Part shown: in pieces, positions 1 through 8,554 of the stretch
Layout of the letters: each line of letters starts with the position of its first letter
Numbering within the stretch: position 1 is the stretch's first letter
From: Chryseobacterium sp. S0630
Lineage (GTDB): Bacteria > Bacteroidota > Bacteroidia > Flavobacteriales > Weeksellaceae
Direction: 5' to 3'
Length of the DNA: 64,000 bases
NCBI RefSeq assembly: GCF_024158915.1
Contig: NZ_JAMZGF010000009.1
Location: 62,001 to 126,000 of the forward strand
The notes under the pieces: generated by a model
Databases searched by the model: none
Told to the model about the DNA's origin: nothing
What the model saw: the letters and a program-made list of their open reading frames with translations, nothing else
Translations under genes and position numbers: made by a program

Positions 1-144
1 CAATGCTGTTACGGCAGCTCCCATTTTTCGGCCACCAATTAAAAATTCTTCTGAATTACTTGTTGATTTTCTATAAGAATATATGCCTATACCTATCATT
101 AATAACAGATACAACCCCACAGAAATCCCTTCATATACTTGCAT
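1..144 (-). CDS. Sodium/solute symporter (SSS family), N-terminal fragment
   Basis: Partial gene: the first 48 codons lie here and the rest runs off the left edge. Reading the minus strand from ATG at 144 gives a short polar start, one hydrophobic helix (about residues 8-24), then a YSYRKSTSNSEEF-LIGGRKMG segment. That pattern, a first membrane helix followed by a YxxR...S.eFlxGGRxmG cytoplasmic loop, is characteristic of PutP/SSS-type Na+-coupled symporters in the inner membrane. The substrate (amino acid, sugar or sialic acid) cannot be told from this part. The frame stays open to base 1. The plus-strand 72-codon ORF over the same bases is its antisense shadow. Confidence 0.75.
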   Translation of the reverse strand, partial: MQVYEGISVGLYLLLMIGIGIYSYRKSTSNSEEFLIGGRKMGAAVTAL

Positions 145-337
145 ATTATTATTTTTACGAAGCCGAATATAACCTTTTTTTGAAAAAGGCTGAATTTCCT
201 CCCATCCATAGAATCTTATGAAAAGGCTGAAAAAACCATAAAATCAATAAAATTTTAACACACAACTAATAATATAATCAAGGATAAAAGAAATTAATTT
301 TCAAATCCCTCTTGTTAACACTCCGTTCATAAACAAA

Positions 338-1633
338 CTATTTATTGCCGGTTTTAAACTTGATAAGAAGTTTCTCATCTCTCAGAAGATAACCTTCTTT
401 AGAAATAAAGCCTTTGTTGGTAAGTACAAACTCATACTCTTTATTCGGTTTAAGATCTACTAATACCAGCAACGTTTTATTATTATTTTCCATCCCTGCT
501 ATTTTGGTCATCGGGTTATATTCTTTTCCCTTATCGGATAGGTTGAAGGAATATTTTCCGGGAATCATTTCCTGCGAAAAAGTAATTCTAAGTTCTTTGG
601 TATTGGCACTTACCTCTACGGAACCATTGGCTGGCTCTATTTTCACTACATACGGTAATTGATTTTGATATTCTTTAACAAGCGTACTGGCCTTTTCTTT
701 GAAAAACTTTGATTTGTCCAGAAAGTCTTCAACAGCTTTATTATCACTATAGTTCAGTTCAATAATATCTTTTATAGCCTGTTTTTTATCTTTGGTATTC
801 TGGTAATACATTTTACTGATCACATAGCCTACATAATATCCTAAATCCGCACCCTCTTCTTTTTGTCTTCCATTATAAAACCAGTTGGCAAGATTACCGG
901 TAAACATTTCTTTTTTAAATTGAGCTTTAATTTCAGCTTCATGAGCCATTCCGTAAGAAATATATTTTCTTTGCGGAGATTCATTCATCACAAGTCCGGC
1001 AATCAGATCGCATGATCCTTCTTTAATGGCCTGGTTTAAAACCCTATTTTGGTATCCGGTCTGCTGAGTATGTATATATTCGTGAATATTGAGAGAAACG
1101 ATATTATCCAGAGACTGATTGGCAAACATACCCTTCAGCCATTCATCTTTAAATTCTGAGACATCTGTAGACCCAATTCCCGTAGCAAGTTCAGCGCCTA
1201 CCAATACCATATTTCCACTCACAGTTCCTCCAGCGTTAAGCCCGCCAATTGTAAAATACATTTCAGCATCTTTAAGTTCAGGATACAATTGCTTCAGCCT
1301 GACAACCCCAGCTTCCAACTCTTTGGTCTTGGTTTTTATCGTTAAGGTATTCGGTCTTACCGAATTCCAGAATTCAGGATATTTTTCTATGACTTTTACA
1401 TACACACTATCATTATAATCTCTGGCATTCATAAAAGCTTTTAAACCTTTTGTTGCTTTATCAGTATATAATCTTTTGATAAGATCCAGCTTTCCGGAAT
1501 AATCATTTGTTTTTTGAATGCTGTCATAAGCCACCCAAAAGTTATCAATATCTGAAGTGAAAATCCTGGTTGATTTCTGTGAAAAAGCAGTGGCAAATAC
1601 AAGTGAAAAAATAATTGTAGTAAAACGTTTCAT
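338..1633 (-). CDS. Secreted zincin-like protein with C-terminal Ig-like domain
   Basis: 431 residues with a classical signal peptide (MKRFTT... ending near AFS), so exported. Around residues 184-188 there is a HEYIH motif (HExxH zinc-binding type) followed about 20 residues later by KEGSCDLIAGL, whose Glu could be the third zinc ligand, as in gluzincin-like peptidases that carry HEyxHxxQ. The last 100 or so residues (VKIEPANGSVEVSANTK onward, with a FSQEM core) resemble the bacterial Ig-like domain found in SbsA-type surface proteins. No T9SS sorting domain or lipobox is visible, so it is probably periplasmic or released. Monocistronic; start is the ATG opening the signal peptide. Peptidase activity is inferred from the motif only. 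Confidence 0.65.
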   Translation of the reverse strand: MKRFTTIIFSLVFATAFSQKSTRIFTSDIDNFWVAYDSIQKTNDYSGKLDLIKRLYTDKATKGLKAFMNARDYNDSVYVKVIEKYPEFWNSVRPNTLTIKTKTKELEAGVVRLKQLYPELKDAEMYFTIGGLNAGGTVSGNMVLVGAELATGIGSTDVSEFKDEWLKGMFANQSLDNIVSLNIHEYIHTQQTGYQNRVLNQAIKEGSCDLIAGLVMNESPQRKYISYGMAHEAEIKAQFKKEMFTGNLANWFYNGRQKEEGADLGYYVGYVISKMYYQNTKDKKQAIKDIIELNYSDNKAVEDFLDKSKFFKEKASTLVKEYQNQLPYVVKIEPANGSVEVSANTKELRITFSQEMIPGKYSFNLSDKGKEYNPMTKIAGMENNNKTLLVLVDLKPNKEYEFVLTNKGFISKEGYLLRDEKLLIKFKTGNK

Positions 1634-1869
1634 GGTTATTTTTAATACGGCAATTATACATACAATTATTGTATCTCACAACCATCTTTTACCTTGTAAA
1701 CACTATAGATTTTAAAAGAACAGAAGGTAAAATCATATCGTAATAACTCTAAAAAAAGAACAACCGAAATAGGGGTTTTATTATTTATTTATATTAATTC
1801 CAAATAATTTTAATTCTTTCCATTTTATTGTCGCAAATATTTAATACTTTAGCTTAATAATTTGAACGA

Positions 1870-2754
1870 ATGGGAATAATCCTTAAACCAATTGATATTG
1901 TAGATGACATTTCACAAGAAGATTTCCGTGAAAAATATCTAAAGCCATGTAAGCCAGTGGTAATCAGAAATATGGCAAGAAAGTGGCCCGCCTATCAAAA
2001 ATGGACGATGGATTACATGAAGGAAGTAGTAGGCGACGTTGAAGTTCCCCTTTATGACAGTTCCAAAGCAGATCCTGCCGCTCCTATCAATACTCCGACT
2101 ACGAAGATGCCTTTTAGTGATTATGTGGACCTTATTCAGAGAGAGCCTACAGATCTGAGAATCTTCTTCTTTGACCCTATAAAATTTGCCCCAAAACTGC
2201 TGGACGATTATGTTCCGCCAAAGAATCTTATGGGTGGATTTTTAGATAAATATCCAAGTATGTTTTTCGGAGGTAAAGGTTCTGTGACTTTCCTTCATTA
2301 CGATATCGATATGCCGCATATTTTCCACACTCACTTCAATGGAAGAAAGCATGTTCTTCTATTTGAATACAAGTGGAAAACACGTCTGTATAAGCTTCCT
2401 TATGCCACCTATGCACTGGAAGATTATGATATTGCCAATCCTGATTTTGAAAAATTCCCGGCATTGGATGGTATTGAAGGAATTGAGTGTTTCCTTGAAC
2501 ATGGAGATACATTATTCATGCCTACAGGTTGGTGGCACTGGATGAAATATCTGGATGGATCTTTCTCTATTTCACTGCGTGCATGGGATAAAAGCTGGGC
2601 TGTAAAAGCACATTCTCTTTGGAATCTTGCTGTTCAGCGTAATTTTGATAATTTCATGAAAGGCCGATACAAAAAAAGGTATATGGACTGGAAAGAAAGA
2701 AAAGCTGTAGAAAGAGCTCATATTGCTTTGAAAAAAGGGCTTCCCAAAAAGTAA
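1870..2754 (+). CDS. JmjC/cupin_8-like Fe(II)/2-oxoglutarate oxygenase
   Basis: 294 residues, no signal peptide, cytosolic. The start (KPCKPVVIRNMARKWPAYQKW) matches the N-terminus of cupin_8/JmjC-like proteins. The metal-binding triad of this fold is visible: H143-x-D145 in FLHYDIDMPH and a distal His at residue 223 in PTGWWHWM. Family members are 2-oxoglutarate-dependent hydroxylases or demethylases of protein or RNA side chains; the substrate here is unknown. The C-terminus is strongly basic (KGRYKKRYMDWKERKAVER), which could suit nucleic acid or ribosome binding, but that is inference. Followed by a clear terminator, so probably a single-gene unit. Confidence 0.8.
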   Translation: MGIILKPIDIVDDISQEDFREKYLKPCKPVVIRNMARKWPAYQKWTMDYMKEVVGDVEVPLYDSSKADPAAPINTPTTKMPFSDYVDLIQREPTDLRIFFFDPIKFAPKLLDDYVPPKNLMGGFLDKYPSMFFGGKGSVTFLHYDIDMPHIFHTHFNGRKHVLLFEYKWKTRLYKLPYATYALEDYDIANPDFEKFPALDGIEGIECFLEHGDTLFMPTGWWHWMKYLDGSFSISLRAWDKSWAVKAHSLWNLAVQRNFDNFMKGRYKKRYMDWKERKAVERAHIALKKGLPKK

Positions 2755-2777
2755 TAAAACTTTTTAAATAATTAATG

Positions 2778-2812
2778 AGTGGATGATTTAACCTGAATCA
2801 TCCACTTTTTTA
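2778..2812 (+). terminator. Rho-independent terminator after the cupin gene
   Basis: Inverted repeat GTGGATGATT (2779-2788) and AATCATCCAC (2796-2805) with a 7-base loop, followed by a T-run (2806-2812). It lies 24 bases after the stop of the cupin-like gene. Confidence 0.8.
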
Positions 2813-2877
2813 TTATCTTTTAAGATGCAATTCAAAAATTAGTTAAATTGCAAAATGTTCCCTTAATATCCGTCTAT

Positions 2878-3591
2878 ATGTTTGAAAAGTTGATCGATAG
2901 CTTTGAGAAGCTGTGCCTGCAGATTATTATTGAAATATTGTTGGTTCCGGTAACCATCTTCAAATTGTTTCAGGATCCCCGCCGCTGCTATGACCTGTCT
3001 GTGCATGAGATGGAAAAAGAAGAAACTGAGCGTTTTCACGACTACCTCTCTCCTATCAAACTTTCTGTTTACACCTCAGTCATTGTCTCCGTACTTTTAA
3101 TGGATTATGGTGGTGAGCACAATATTATCTCAAAGATCAAAGGACTAAGTATGGTAGAAAAAGCTCTGTTTATATTTTTGATGAATAATATTACTGCAGT
3201 AGTATTCAGTGTTGCTTTATTATGGTACAAAAAAGAGAAAGTGAATACAATAACCTTCCGGACATTATTATTTTCTTTCATTTATACAACGGTGTATACC
3301 TCCACTCCTTTTTTTATATTAATCAGTTCGGCTATGTTTCTGGGGCAAACATTAAATGTAGATGCTTATATGGACCGTTTGGGTAAAGTGAGTGAATATG
3401 GAACCAGAGACTATTTGTTTTTCCTGGTGTTTCTTGTGTTTATCATCATTGGAGCCATTGGTGTTTTCAAGCTGTTCAAAGCGTTGCATTATATTCTGAA
3501 AAATAACTTCAGCTATCACCCTTATGTTGTATGGTTTTTCACGGTACTCTTCTTTGTTATTCAGCTCTATTATGCGAGAGGATTTATTTAA
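2878..3591 (+). CDS. Multi-pass inner-membrane protein of unknown function
   Basis: About 237 residues from the ATG at 2878; a TTG at 2848 would add ten residues but is the weaker start. The N-terminal 60 residues are amphipathic and charged (MFEKLIDSFEKLCLQ...FQDPRRCYDLSVHEMEKEE). Four to five hydrophobic helices follow, roughly at residues 65-82, 97-115, 130-155, 175-198 and 215-232. The shape recalls Yip1-like or DUF-type four-helix membrane proteins, but I do not recognise a family and assign no function. It sits between a terminator and the divergent-type promoter of the TetR gene. Confidence 0.6.
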   Translation: MFEKLIDSFEKLCLQIIIEILLVPVTIFKLFQDPRRCYDLSVHEMEKEETERFHDYLSPIKLSVYTSVIVSVLLMDYGGEHNIISKIKGLSMVEKALFIFLMNNITAVVFSVALLWYKKEKVNTITFRTLLFSFIYTTVYTSTPFFILISSAMFLGQTLNVDAYMDRLGKVSEYGTRDYLFFLVFLVFIIIGAIGVFKLFKALHYILKNNFSYHPYVVWFFTVLFFVIQLYYARGFI

Positions 3592-3619
3592 AAACCTACC
3601 AGTCTGTTCATATTTTATT

Positions 3620-3640
3620 TAAATTTGTAAAAATTTTACA
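3620..3640 (+). promoter_or_regulatory. TetR gene promoter -7 box with overlapping palindrome
   Basis: TAAATTTG at 3620-3627 fits the Bacteroidota -7 box TAnnTTTG. Overlapping it, 3626-3640 is the perfect 15-bp palindrome TGTAAAAATTTTACA (7-bp arms, single central A). It ends two bases before the TetR start codon, covering the predicted transcription start, where a self-repressing TetR protein would bind. No good -33 TTG was seen. Confidence 0.55.
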
Positions 3641-3642
3641 TC

Positions 3643-4179
3643 ATGCCCAAACCTCGCGAAAGAATAGTAAGCACTGCCATGGTTCTCTTCCATAGACAAG
3701 GTTACAACAATACGGGCATCAATCAAATCATTGATGAAGCTGATGTATCCAAAGCAAGTTTTTACCAGCATTTTAAATCTAAAGATGATCTTTGTATTGA
3801 ATTCCTTAATAAAAGGTATGATTACTGGGTGTCTGAGCTTGAAAAATTCACATCGGAAGCAGAAACATTGCAGGAAAAGTTCCAGAAATCCTTTGATTTC
3901 CTGATTTACATGAATGAAAGAGAAGATTTCAGAGGATGCAGCTTTCTGAATATTCTGTCGGAAATTCCTGCTGATAAAGAAGAAATTCACAAGGTTATCC
4001 GCAATCATAAAAACACATTGAGAGAAAGTTTCAATGAAGATATTCAAAACGATATGATTTCAGCGCACATCTATCTTCTTTTTGAAAGCTCCATACTTAC
4101 CAGCCAGCTTTACAGATCCAATGAACTGATAGAGAAATCTAAAATAATCGTACAGGATATACTGAGTATTCCCCAATAA
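3643..4179 (+). CDS. TetR/AcrR family transcriptional regulator
   Basis: 178 residues. The N-terminal 50 residues are a standard TetR DNA-binding domain: RERIVSTAMVLFHRQGYNNTGINQIIDEADVSKASFYQHFKSKDDL, with the recognition helix in VSKASFYQHF. The remaining 130 residues form the all-helical ligand-binding and dimerisation part, which is too variable to name a ligand. The length is slightly short for the family (usually 190-210) but complete. The palindrome immediately upstream suggests autoregulation. The genes after it (receptor plus phytase) have their own promoter-like box, so a regulatory link to them is possible but unproven. Confidence 0.9.
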   Translation: MPKPRERIVSTAMVLFHRQGYNNTGINQIIDEADVSKASFYQHFKSKDDLCIEFLNKRYDYWVSELEKFTSEAETLQEKFQKSFDFLIYMNEREDFRGCSFLNILSEIPADKEEIHKVIRNHKNTLRESFNEDIQNDMISAHIYLLFESSILTSQLYRSNELIEKSKIIVQDILSIPQ

Positions 4180-4221
4180 ACGAAAATTCCAGGTTTGGGC
4201 CACTAGAATTATTTACAATTT

Positions 4222-4245
4222 GTAAGGCGGGCTAAAGCCCACCCC
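4222..4245. repeat. Short GC-rich hairpin element
   Basis: In an otherwise AT-rich gap, GGGCT (4229-4233) and AGCCC (4236-4240) form a tight hairpin within the string GGCGGGCTAAAGCCCACCCC. A related GGCGGGTT/AACCCGCC hairpin occurs at 28092-28115. It may act as a terminator for the TetR gene, though no T-run follows. Confidence 0.35.
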
Positions 4246-4361
4246 TATTGAATTTCAACAACAAAATCTTTCATCTTTCATCTTTTATCTTTCACCTTCT
4301 ATATTAACAATTCTTAAGAAAACCTTAATTTTCTCTTCAACTCTTTTTCCAAACGGACGTT

Positions 4362-4369
4362 TAATTTTG
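4362..4369 (+). promoter_or_regulatory. Probable -7 box for the receptor-phytase operon
   Basis: TAATTTTG matches TAnnTTTG and lies 28 bases before the GTG start of the TonB-dependent receptor gene. A convincing -33 TTG is not present at the usual spacing, so the call rests on the -7 box and position. Confidence 0.4.
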
Positions 4370-4397
4370 CTCTGATTTTTATCTAAAACTAAGAAAA

Positions 4398-7208
4398 GTG
4401 AAAAAAATTTTTACATCCGTTTTATTTTGTGCCTCTATTTTTTTCTATGCACAAACCGGATCTCTTTCCGGAAACCTCAATGACGATTCTAAAATTGCCC
4501 TGCCTGGAGCCAAAATATCTCTAAGCCCGGGAAATATCTATACTACCTCGGATGAACATGGAAACTTTGTATTTCTCAATGTTCCTCCGGGAAGTTATAC
4601 CATGAAGATTGATTATCTGGGTTATGGAGTACATGAATATAATGTAACAGTAGAGCCAGAAAAAAATACCCGTCAGAATATTATCTTCGACAGGAAAGAA
4701 ACGTCAATTGCTGCCATTGTGGTATCGGGTTCTACTTTAAAAAATCAGGCGAGAGCTTTAAACAAGCAAAAAAATAACGCCAATATTACCAATGTGATTT
4801 CTTCTGATCAGATCGGACGTTTTCCTGATGCCAATATTGGAGATGCACTGAAGCGTGTTCCGGGAATTACCATACAGAATGATCAGGGTGAAGCCAGAAA
4901 CCTTATCATCAGAGGCCTTGCTCCTAATCTTAATTCGGTTACTTTGAATGGTGACAGAATTCCGTCTGCTGAAGGAGATAACCGTAATGTCCAGATGGAC
5001 CTGATTCCGTCCGATATGATTTCTACCATTGAAGTTAATAAGACTTTAACTCCGGATATGGATGCCGATGCTATCGGAGGTTCTGTAAACCTTATTACCA
5101 GAGCTTCCCCGAACGGACAAAGGATTTCTGCCACCGTTGCCGGAGGATACAACCCCATCCGTGAAAAAGGAAATTATACCGCCGGATTTGTCTATGGAAA
5201 CAGGTTTTTGGATAAAAAACTAGGCGCTGTATTCAGCTTTTCCTATAATAACAACAATTTTGGTTCAGACAATATAGAACCTGTATGGAGCCAGGCCAAT
5301 GATCTTGCCCAAACGGTTTATGTAAGCAAAATGGGAGTACGCTATTATAATGAACACCGTATCAGACATAGTTTTGATCTTAATATGGATTATGAATTCA
5401 ATTCTAAAAACAAGATCTACGCTTCTGCGATGTACAACTTCAGGAATGATAAGGAAACCAGATTTGCTTTAGGATATAAAATAAAACCTGTCTATAATGC
5501 TGATGAAACTGAGATTACAGACTGGAAAGGCAGCATCACAAGACAGAATAAAGGAGGTGATGCCGATAACGATAACACCCGCCTGGAAAAGCAGAAAGTT
5601 CAGAACTATGCTTTGAGAGGAGAACATTTATTGGGTTCCAAAGTGGATTTGGACTGGTCCGTAAACTATGCTATCGCAAGTGAGGATAAGCCTCATCAGC
5701 GTTATATAGAATTTGAAAACAGCAAGATGAATTTTGCTCCAGACCTTAGTAATCCTGAAAAACCAATGTTCAATTTGCTGGCAGCAGATAATTTAGGGAG
5801 CTATAAACTGAGTGATCTTTCTGATGCCAATAACTTTACACAAGAGAAAGAGCTTGGTGCCAAAGTGAATGTACGTTTTCCATTTTCCGTGATTGATGGG
5901 CAAAAAGGACGTCTTCGTACCGGTTTCCGCATGCGTTTGAAGAAAAAGGAAAGAGAGAATGATTTCTATGCTTTTACTCCGGTCAACAGTATGGGAAGTC
6001 TTTTATCAGTACCTACCATACATCTTAATGGCGAAAACTTCCAGCCGGGAAATTATGTTCCGGGAACTTTTGTTGATCCTTCTTTTCTCGGAGGATTAGA
6101 TTTATTCAATCCAAGTCTGTTTAATGGTAAGCTGAAACCTGAAAAATACCTTTCCAGTAACTACAATGCAAAGGAGCAGATCTATGCAGGTTACATCCGT
6201 TGGGATCAGGACTTCAATGATAAACTATCGATGATCGTTGGGGCACGTATTGAAACCACTCAAATTGATTATACCGGAAACTATGTGATGAATGAGAAGG
6301 ATCTGGTAGGACAAATCAACAATACCAATACGTATACAAACGTACTTCCGAATATCTCCTTTAAATACGTTCCGATGCAGGATCTTGTACTTCGTGCAGC
6401 ATTTACTACGGCTCTAGCCCGTCCGAATTATTACTCATTGGTTCCTTATTTGAATGTTATTTCAGAAGATGAAATTGTTGCAGCCGGAAATCCGAATCTG
6501 AAAGCAACCTATGCCTACAATTTTGATTTCATGGCTGAGAAATATTTCAAGTCTGTAGGGATTCTTTCCGGAGGTATTTTCTATAAAAACCTGAACGATT
6601 TCATTTATACCTATTCGAAAAGAAATTATACTGCGAATGACTTTGCCAATGATTTTGCAGGGCAAACCAACCCTATTCCTGCCGGAGAAAGCAACTGGAA
6701 ATTTACCCAGCAACGTAATGGTGACAATGTAGATATTTATGGATTTGAAGTCGCTTTACAAAGACAGCTTGATTTCATTCCCGGAGCTTTCTGGAAAGGA
6801 CTTGGGGTTTATGTGAACTATACATACACTAAATCCAAAGCAAAAGGAATTACCAATGAAGATGGAGTGGAAAGAACAGATGTAGGGCTTCCGGGAGCTG
6901 CTCCTCACATGTTCAACGGATCGCTTTCATGGGAAAACAAACGTTTCTCAGCCAGAATTTCCATGAACTATGCCTCTCATTATATTGATGAACTTGGTGG
7001 CAAGGCATTTGATGACCGTTATTACGACAAACAGTTTTTCCTTGATGCCAATGCTTCTTACAAGATTACAAGTCAGCTGAGAATTTTTGCGGAAGCCAAT
7101 AATCTGACCAATCAACCGTTAAGGTACTACCAGGGAATCCAGAGCAGAACCGCTCAGGCTGAATATTACAGACCAAGGTTTACCATGGGAGTGAAATTTG
7201 ATTTTTAA
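4398..7208 (+). CDS. TonB-dependent outer-membrane receptor (phytase-linked)
   Basis: 936 residues beginning at GTG (4398), which opens a good signal peptide (MKKIFTSVLFCASIFFYAQ). Domain order: carboxypeptidase-regulatory-like domain (about 21-105, SGNLNDDSKIALPGAKISL), plug domain (about 125-235, with GDALKRVPGITIQNDQGE and IRGLAPNLNSVTLNGDRIP), then a 22-strand barrel ending in an aromatic residue (MGVKFDF). The plug and barrel signatures are those of the TonB-dependent receptor family close to TIGR01782-type receptors. The stop lies 7 bases before the phytase gene, so both are in one operon. Inference: it imports phytate, its products or an iron complex of phytate across the outer membrane. 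Confidence 0.92.
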   Translation: MKKIFTSVLFCASIFFYAQTGSLSGNLNDDSKIALPGAKISLSPGNIYTTSDEHGNFVFLNVPPGSYTMKIDYLGYGVHEYNVTVEPEKNTRQNIIFDRKETSIAAIVVSGSTLKNQARALNKQKNNANITNVISSDQIGRFPDANIGDALKRVPGITIQNDQGEARNLIIRGLAPNLNSVTLNGDRIPSAEGDNRNVQMDLIPSDMISTIEVNKTLTPDMDADAIGGSVNLITRASPNGQRISATVAGGYNPIREKGNYTAGFVYGNRFLDKKLGAVFSFSYNNNNFGSDNIEPVWSQANDLAQTVYVSKMGVRYYNEHRIRHSFDLNMDYEFNSKNKIYASAMYNFRNDKETRFALGYKIKPVYNADETEITDWKGSITRQNKGGDADNDNTRLEKQKVQNYALRGEHLLGSKVDLDWSVNYAIASEDKPHQRYIEFENSKMNFAPDLSNPEKPMFNLLAADNLGSYKLSDLSDANNFTQEKELGAKVNVRFPFSVIDGQKGRLRTGFRMRLKKKERENDFYAFTPVNSMGSLLSVPTIHLNGENFQPGNYVPGTFVDPSFLGGLDLFNPSLFNGKLKPEKYLSSNYNAKEQIYAGYIRWDQDFNDKLSMIVGARIETTQIDYTGNYVMNEKDLVGQINNTNTYTNVLPNISFKYVPMQDLVLRAAFTTALARPNYYSLVPYLNVISEDEIVAAGNPNLKATYAYNFDFMAEKYFKSVGILSGGIFYKNLNDFIYTYSKRNYTANDFANDFAGQTNPIPAGESNWKFTQQRNGDNVDIYGFEVALQRQLDFIPGAFWKGLGVYVNYTYTKSKAKGITNEDGVERTDVGLPGAAPHMFNGSLSWENKRFSARISMNYASHYIDELGGKAFDDRYYDKQFFLDANASYKITSQLRIFAEANNLTNQPLRYYQGIQSRTAQAEYYRPRFTMGVKFDF

Positions 7209-7215
7209 AATACAC

Positions 7216-8256
7216 ATGAAAAACATACATTATATATTGGCTCTTTCAGTTCTTCCTTTTGTGATCAACTGTACAGGGCAGAAAGAAGTTATAGAAAGAT
7301 TAAAACCTACCGTTATTACAGAAACGGTGGTTCATGATACGGATGATCCTGCCATATGGATCAATCCTCAGGATGCTTCCAAAAGTATTATCATCGGAAC
7401 AGATAAAGATACTGATGGCGGATTGTATGCTTTTGATCTTAACGGGAAAATCATCAATAAAGTGTTAGGGTTGAAACGTCCCAACAATGTTGATCTTGAA
7501 TATGGTTTTATTTTAAATGGAAAGAAAACTGATATCGCTGCAGTCACTGAAAGAGAAACCAACAAAGTAAAATTATTCTCGCTCCCTGAACTGAAAGAAG
7601 TGGGAGAAATTTCAGTATTTGACGGAGAAACTGAACGTGGTCCGATGGGAGTTTCAATGTATAAAAATCCGGAAACCGGAGATATATTTGTGATTGCCGG
7701 AAGAAAATCTGGTCCAAGTGAAGGCTACCTTTGGCAATATAAACTTTCTGAGAAAAATGGGTCTGTCACAGGAGAAGTTGTGCGTAAATTCGGGAAATAC
7801 AGTGGTCTGAAAGAGATTGAAAGCATTGCTGTAGATGACGAAATGGGCTATATCTATTATTCGGATGAGCAGTTTGGAGTTCATAAATATTATGCTGATC
7901 CGGAGAAAGGCAATGAAGAGTTATCCGTTTTCGGGAAAGGAGATTTTAAATCTGACGTGGAAGGAATTTCGATCTATCCTACTGCTAAAGGGAAAGGATA
8001 TATTCTGGTTTCAAATCAGCAGAATGATACCTTCAATGTCTATTTAAGAGAAGACCAATCAAAAGGAAGAATAGCAGAAATTCCGGTTTCTACACTGGAA
8101 AGTGATGGATCTGAAGTGACCAATGTTAACTTGGGACCGAAATTTCCAAAAGGAGTTTTTGTTGCCATGAGTAATGGTAGGATATTCCACTTTTACGACT
8201 GGAGAATGGTTGAAAAAGCTATACAATCTGCGATGAAAGCAGGTAATAAAAAATAA
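7216..8256 (+). CDS. Beta-propeller phytase (3-phytase), lipoprotein
   Basis: 346 residues from ATG 7216; an in-frame TTG at 7198 overlaps the receptor gene and was rejected. The N-terminus (MKNIHYILALSVLPFVINC) ends in a lipobox-like Cys, so it is probably a lipoprotein of the periplasm or outer membrane. The six-bladed beta-propeller phytase signatures are present: HDTDDPAIWINPQD, ERGPMGVSMY, EIESIAVDDEMGYIYYSDEQ and DVEGISIYP, which carry the acidic calcium and phosphate ligands. These enzymes release phosphate from phytate at neutral pH. Together with the receptor directly upstream it forms a phosphate or phytate scavenging unit. Confidence 0.9.
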   Translation: MKNIHYILALSVLPFVINCTGQKEVIERLKPTVITETVVHDTDDPAIWINPQDASKSIIIGTDKDTDGGLYAFDLNGKIINKVLGLKRPNNVDLEYGFILNGKKTDIAAVTERETNKVKLFSLPELKEVGEISVFDGETERGPMGVSMYKNPETGDIFVIAGRKSGPSEGYLWQYKLSEKNGSVTGEVVRKFGKYSGLKEIESIAVDDEMGYIYYSDEQFGVHKYYADPEKGNEELSVFGKGDFKSDVEGISIYPTAKGKGYILVSNQQNDTFNVYLREDQSKGRIAEIPVSTLESDGSEVTNVNLGPKFPKGVFVAMSNGRIFHFYDWRMVEKAIQSAMKAGNKK

Positions 8257-8260
8257 TCTT

Positions 8261-8394
8261 TAAACCATTAAGGTTGATAAGGTTTTAAGAGTATTAAGTT
8301 GATCTGTCATTGATGAGATTGCTTCACCTTTGGTTCGCAATGACAGGCTGCTCATCTTAATACTCTTCATTTTTTCATTCTTCTTAATGGTTTA
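8261..8394. repeat. Palindromic intergenic repeat, copy A (divergent)
   Basis: Outer arms TAAACCATTAAG (8261-8272) and CTTAATGGTTTA (8383-8394) are perfect inverted repeats. Inside is a second inverted pair, TGTCATTG...CAATGACA, around 8306-8344. The outer arms and the internal TCTTAATACTCTT match the family seen at 12.5, 48.4 and 62.7-63.3 kb, but the centre differs. It fills most of the 298-base gap between phytase and the UvrA-like gene; no gene is visible there. Confidence 0.65.
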
Positions 8395-8554
8395 TGATCT
8401 TAAAGTTTTTTACGCAAAGGTTATTTTAAATGATCTAATATTTTAAGGGTGCAAAGAAAGAGTTGATTTTCAATCAACTGATGAAGCAAAAGTTTTATTC
8501 TTAAGCGTCGTAAGCAGCTCTGCAGCTTTATTTTGAGTTTTTAACACTACTTTT

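Noticed and set aside
3..221. Plus-strand 72-codon ORF at the left edge
   Set aside because: It is antisense to the start of the Na+/solute symporter gene, whose sequence pattern is clear on the minus strand.
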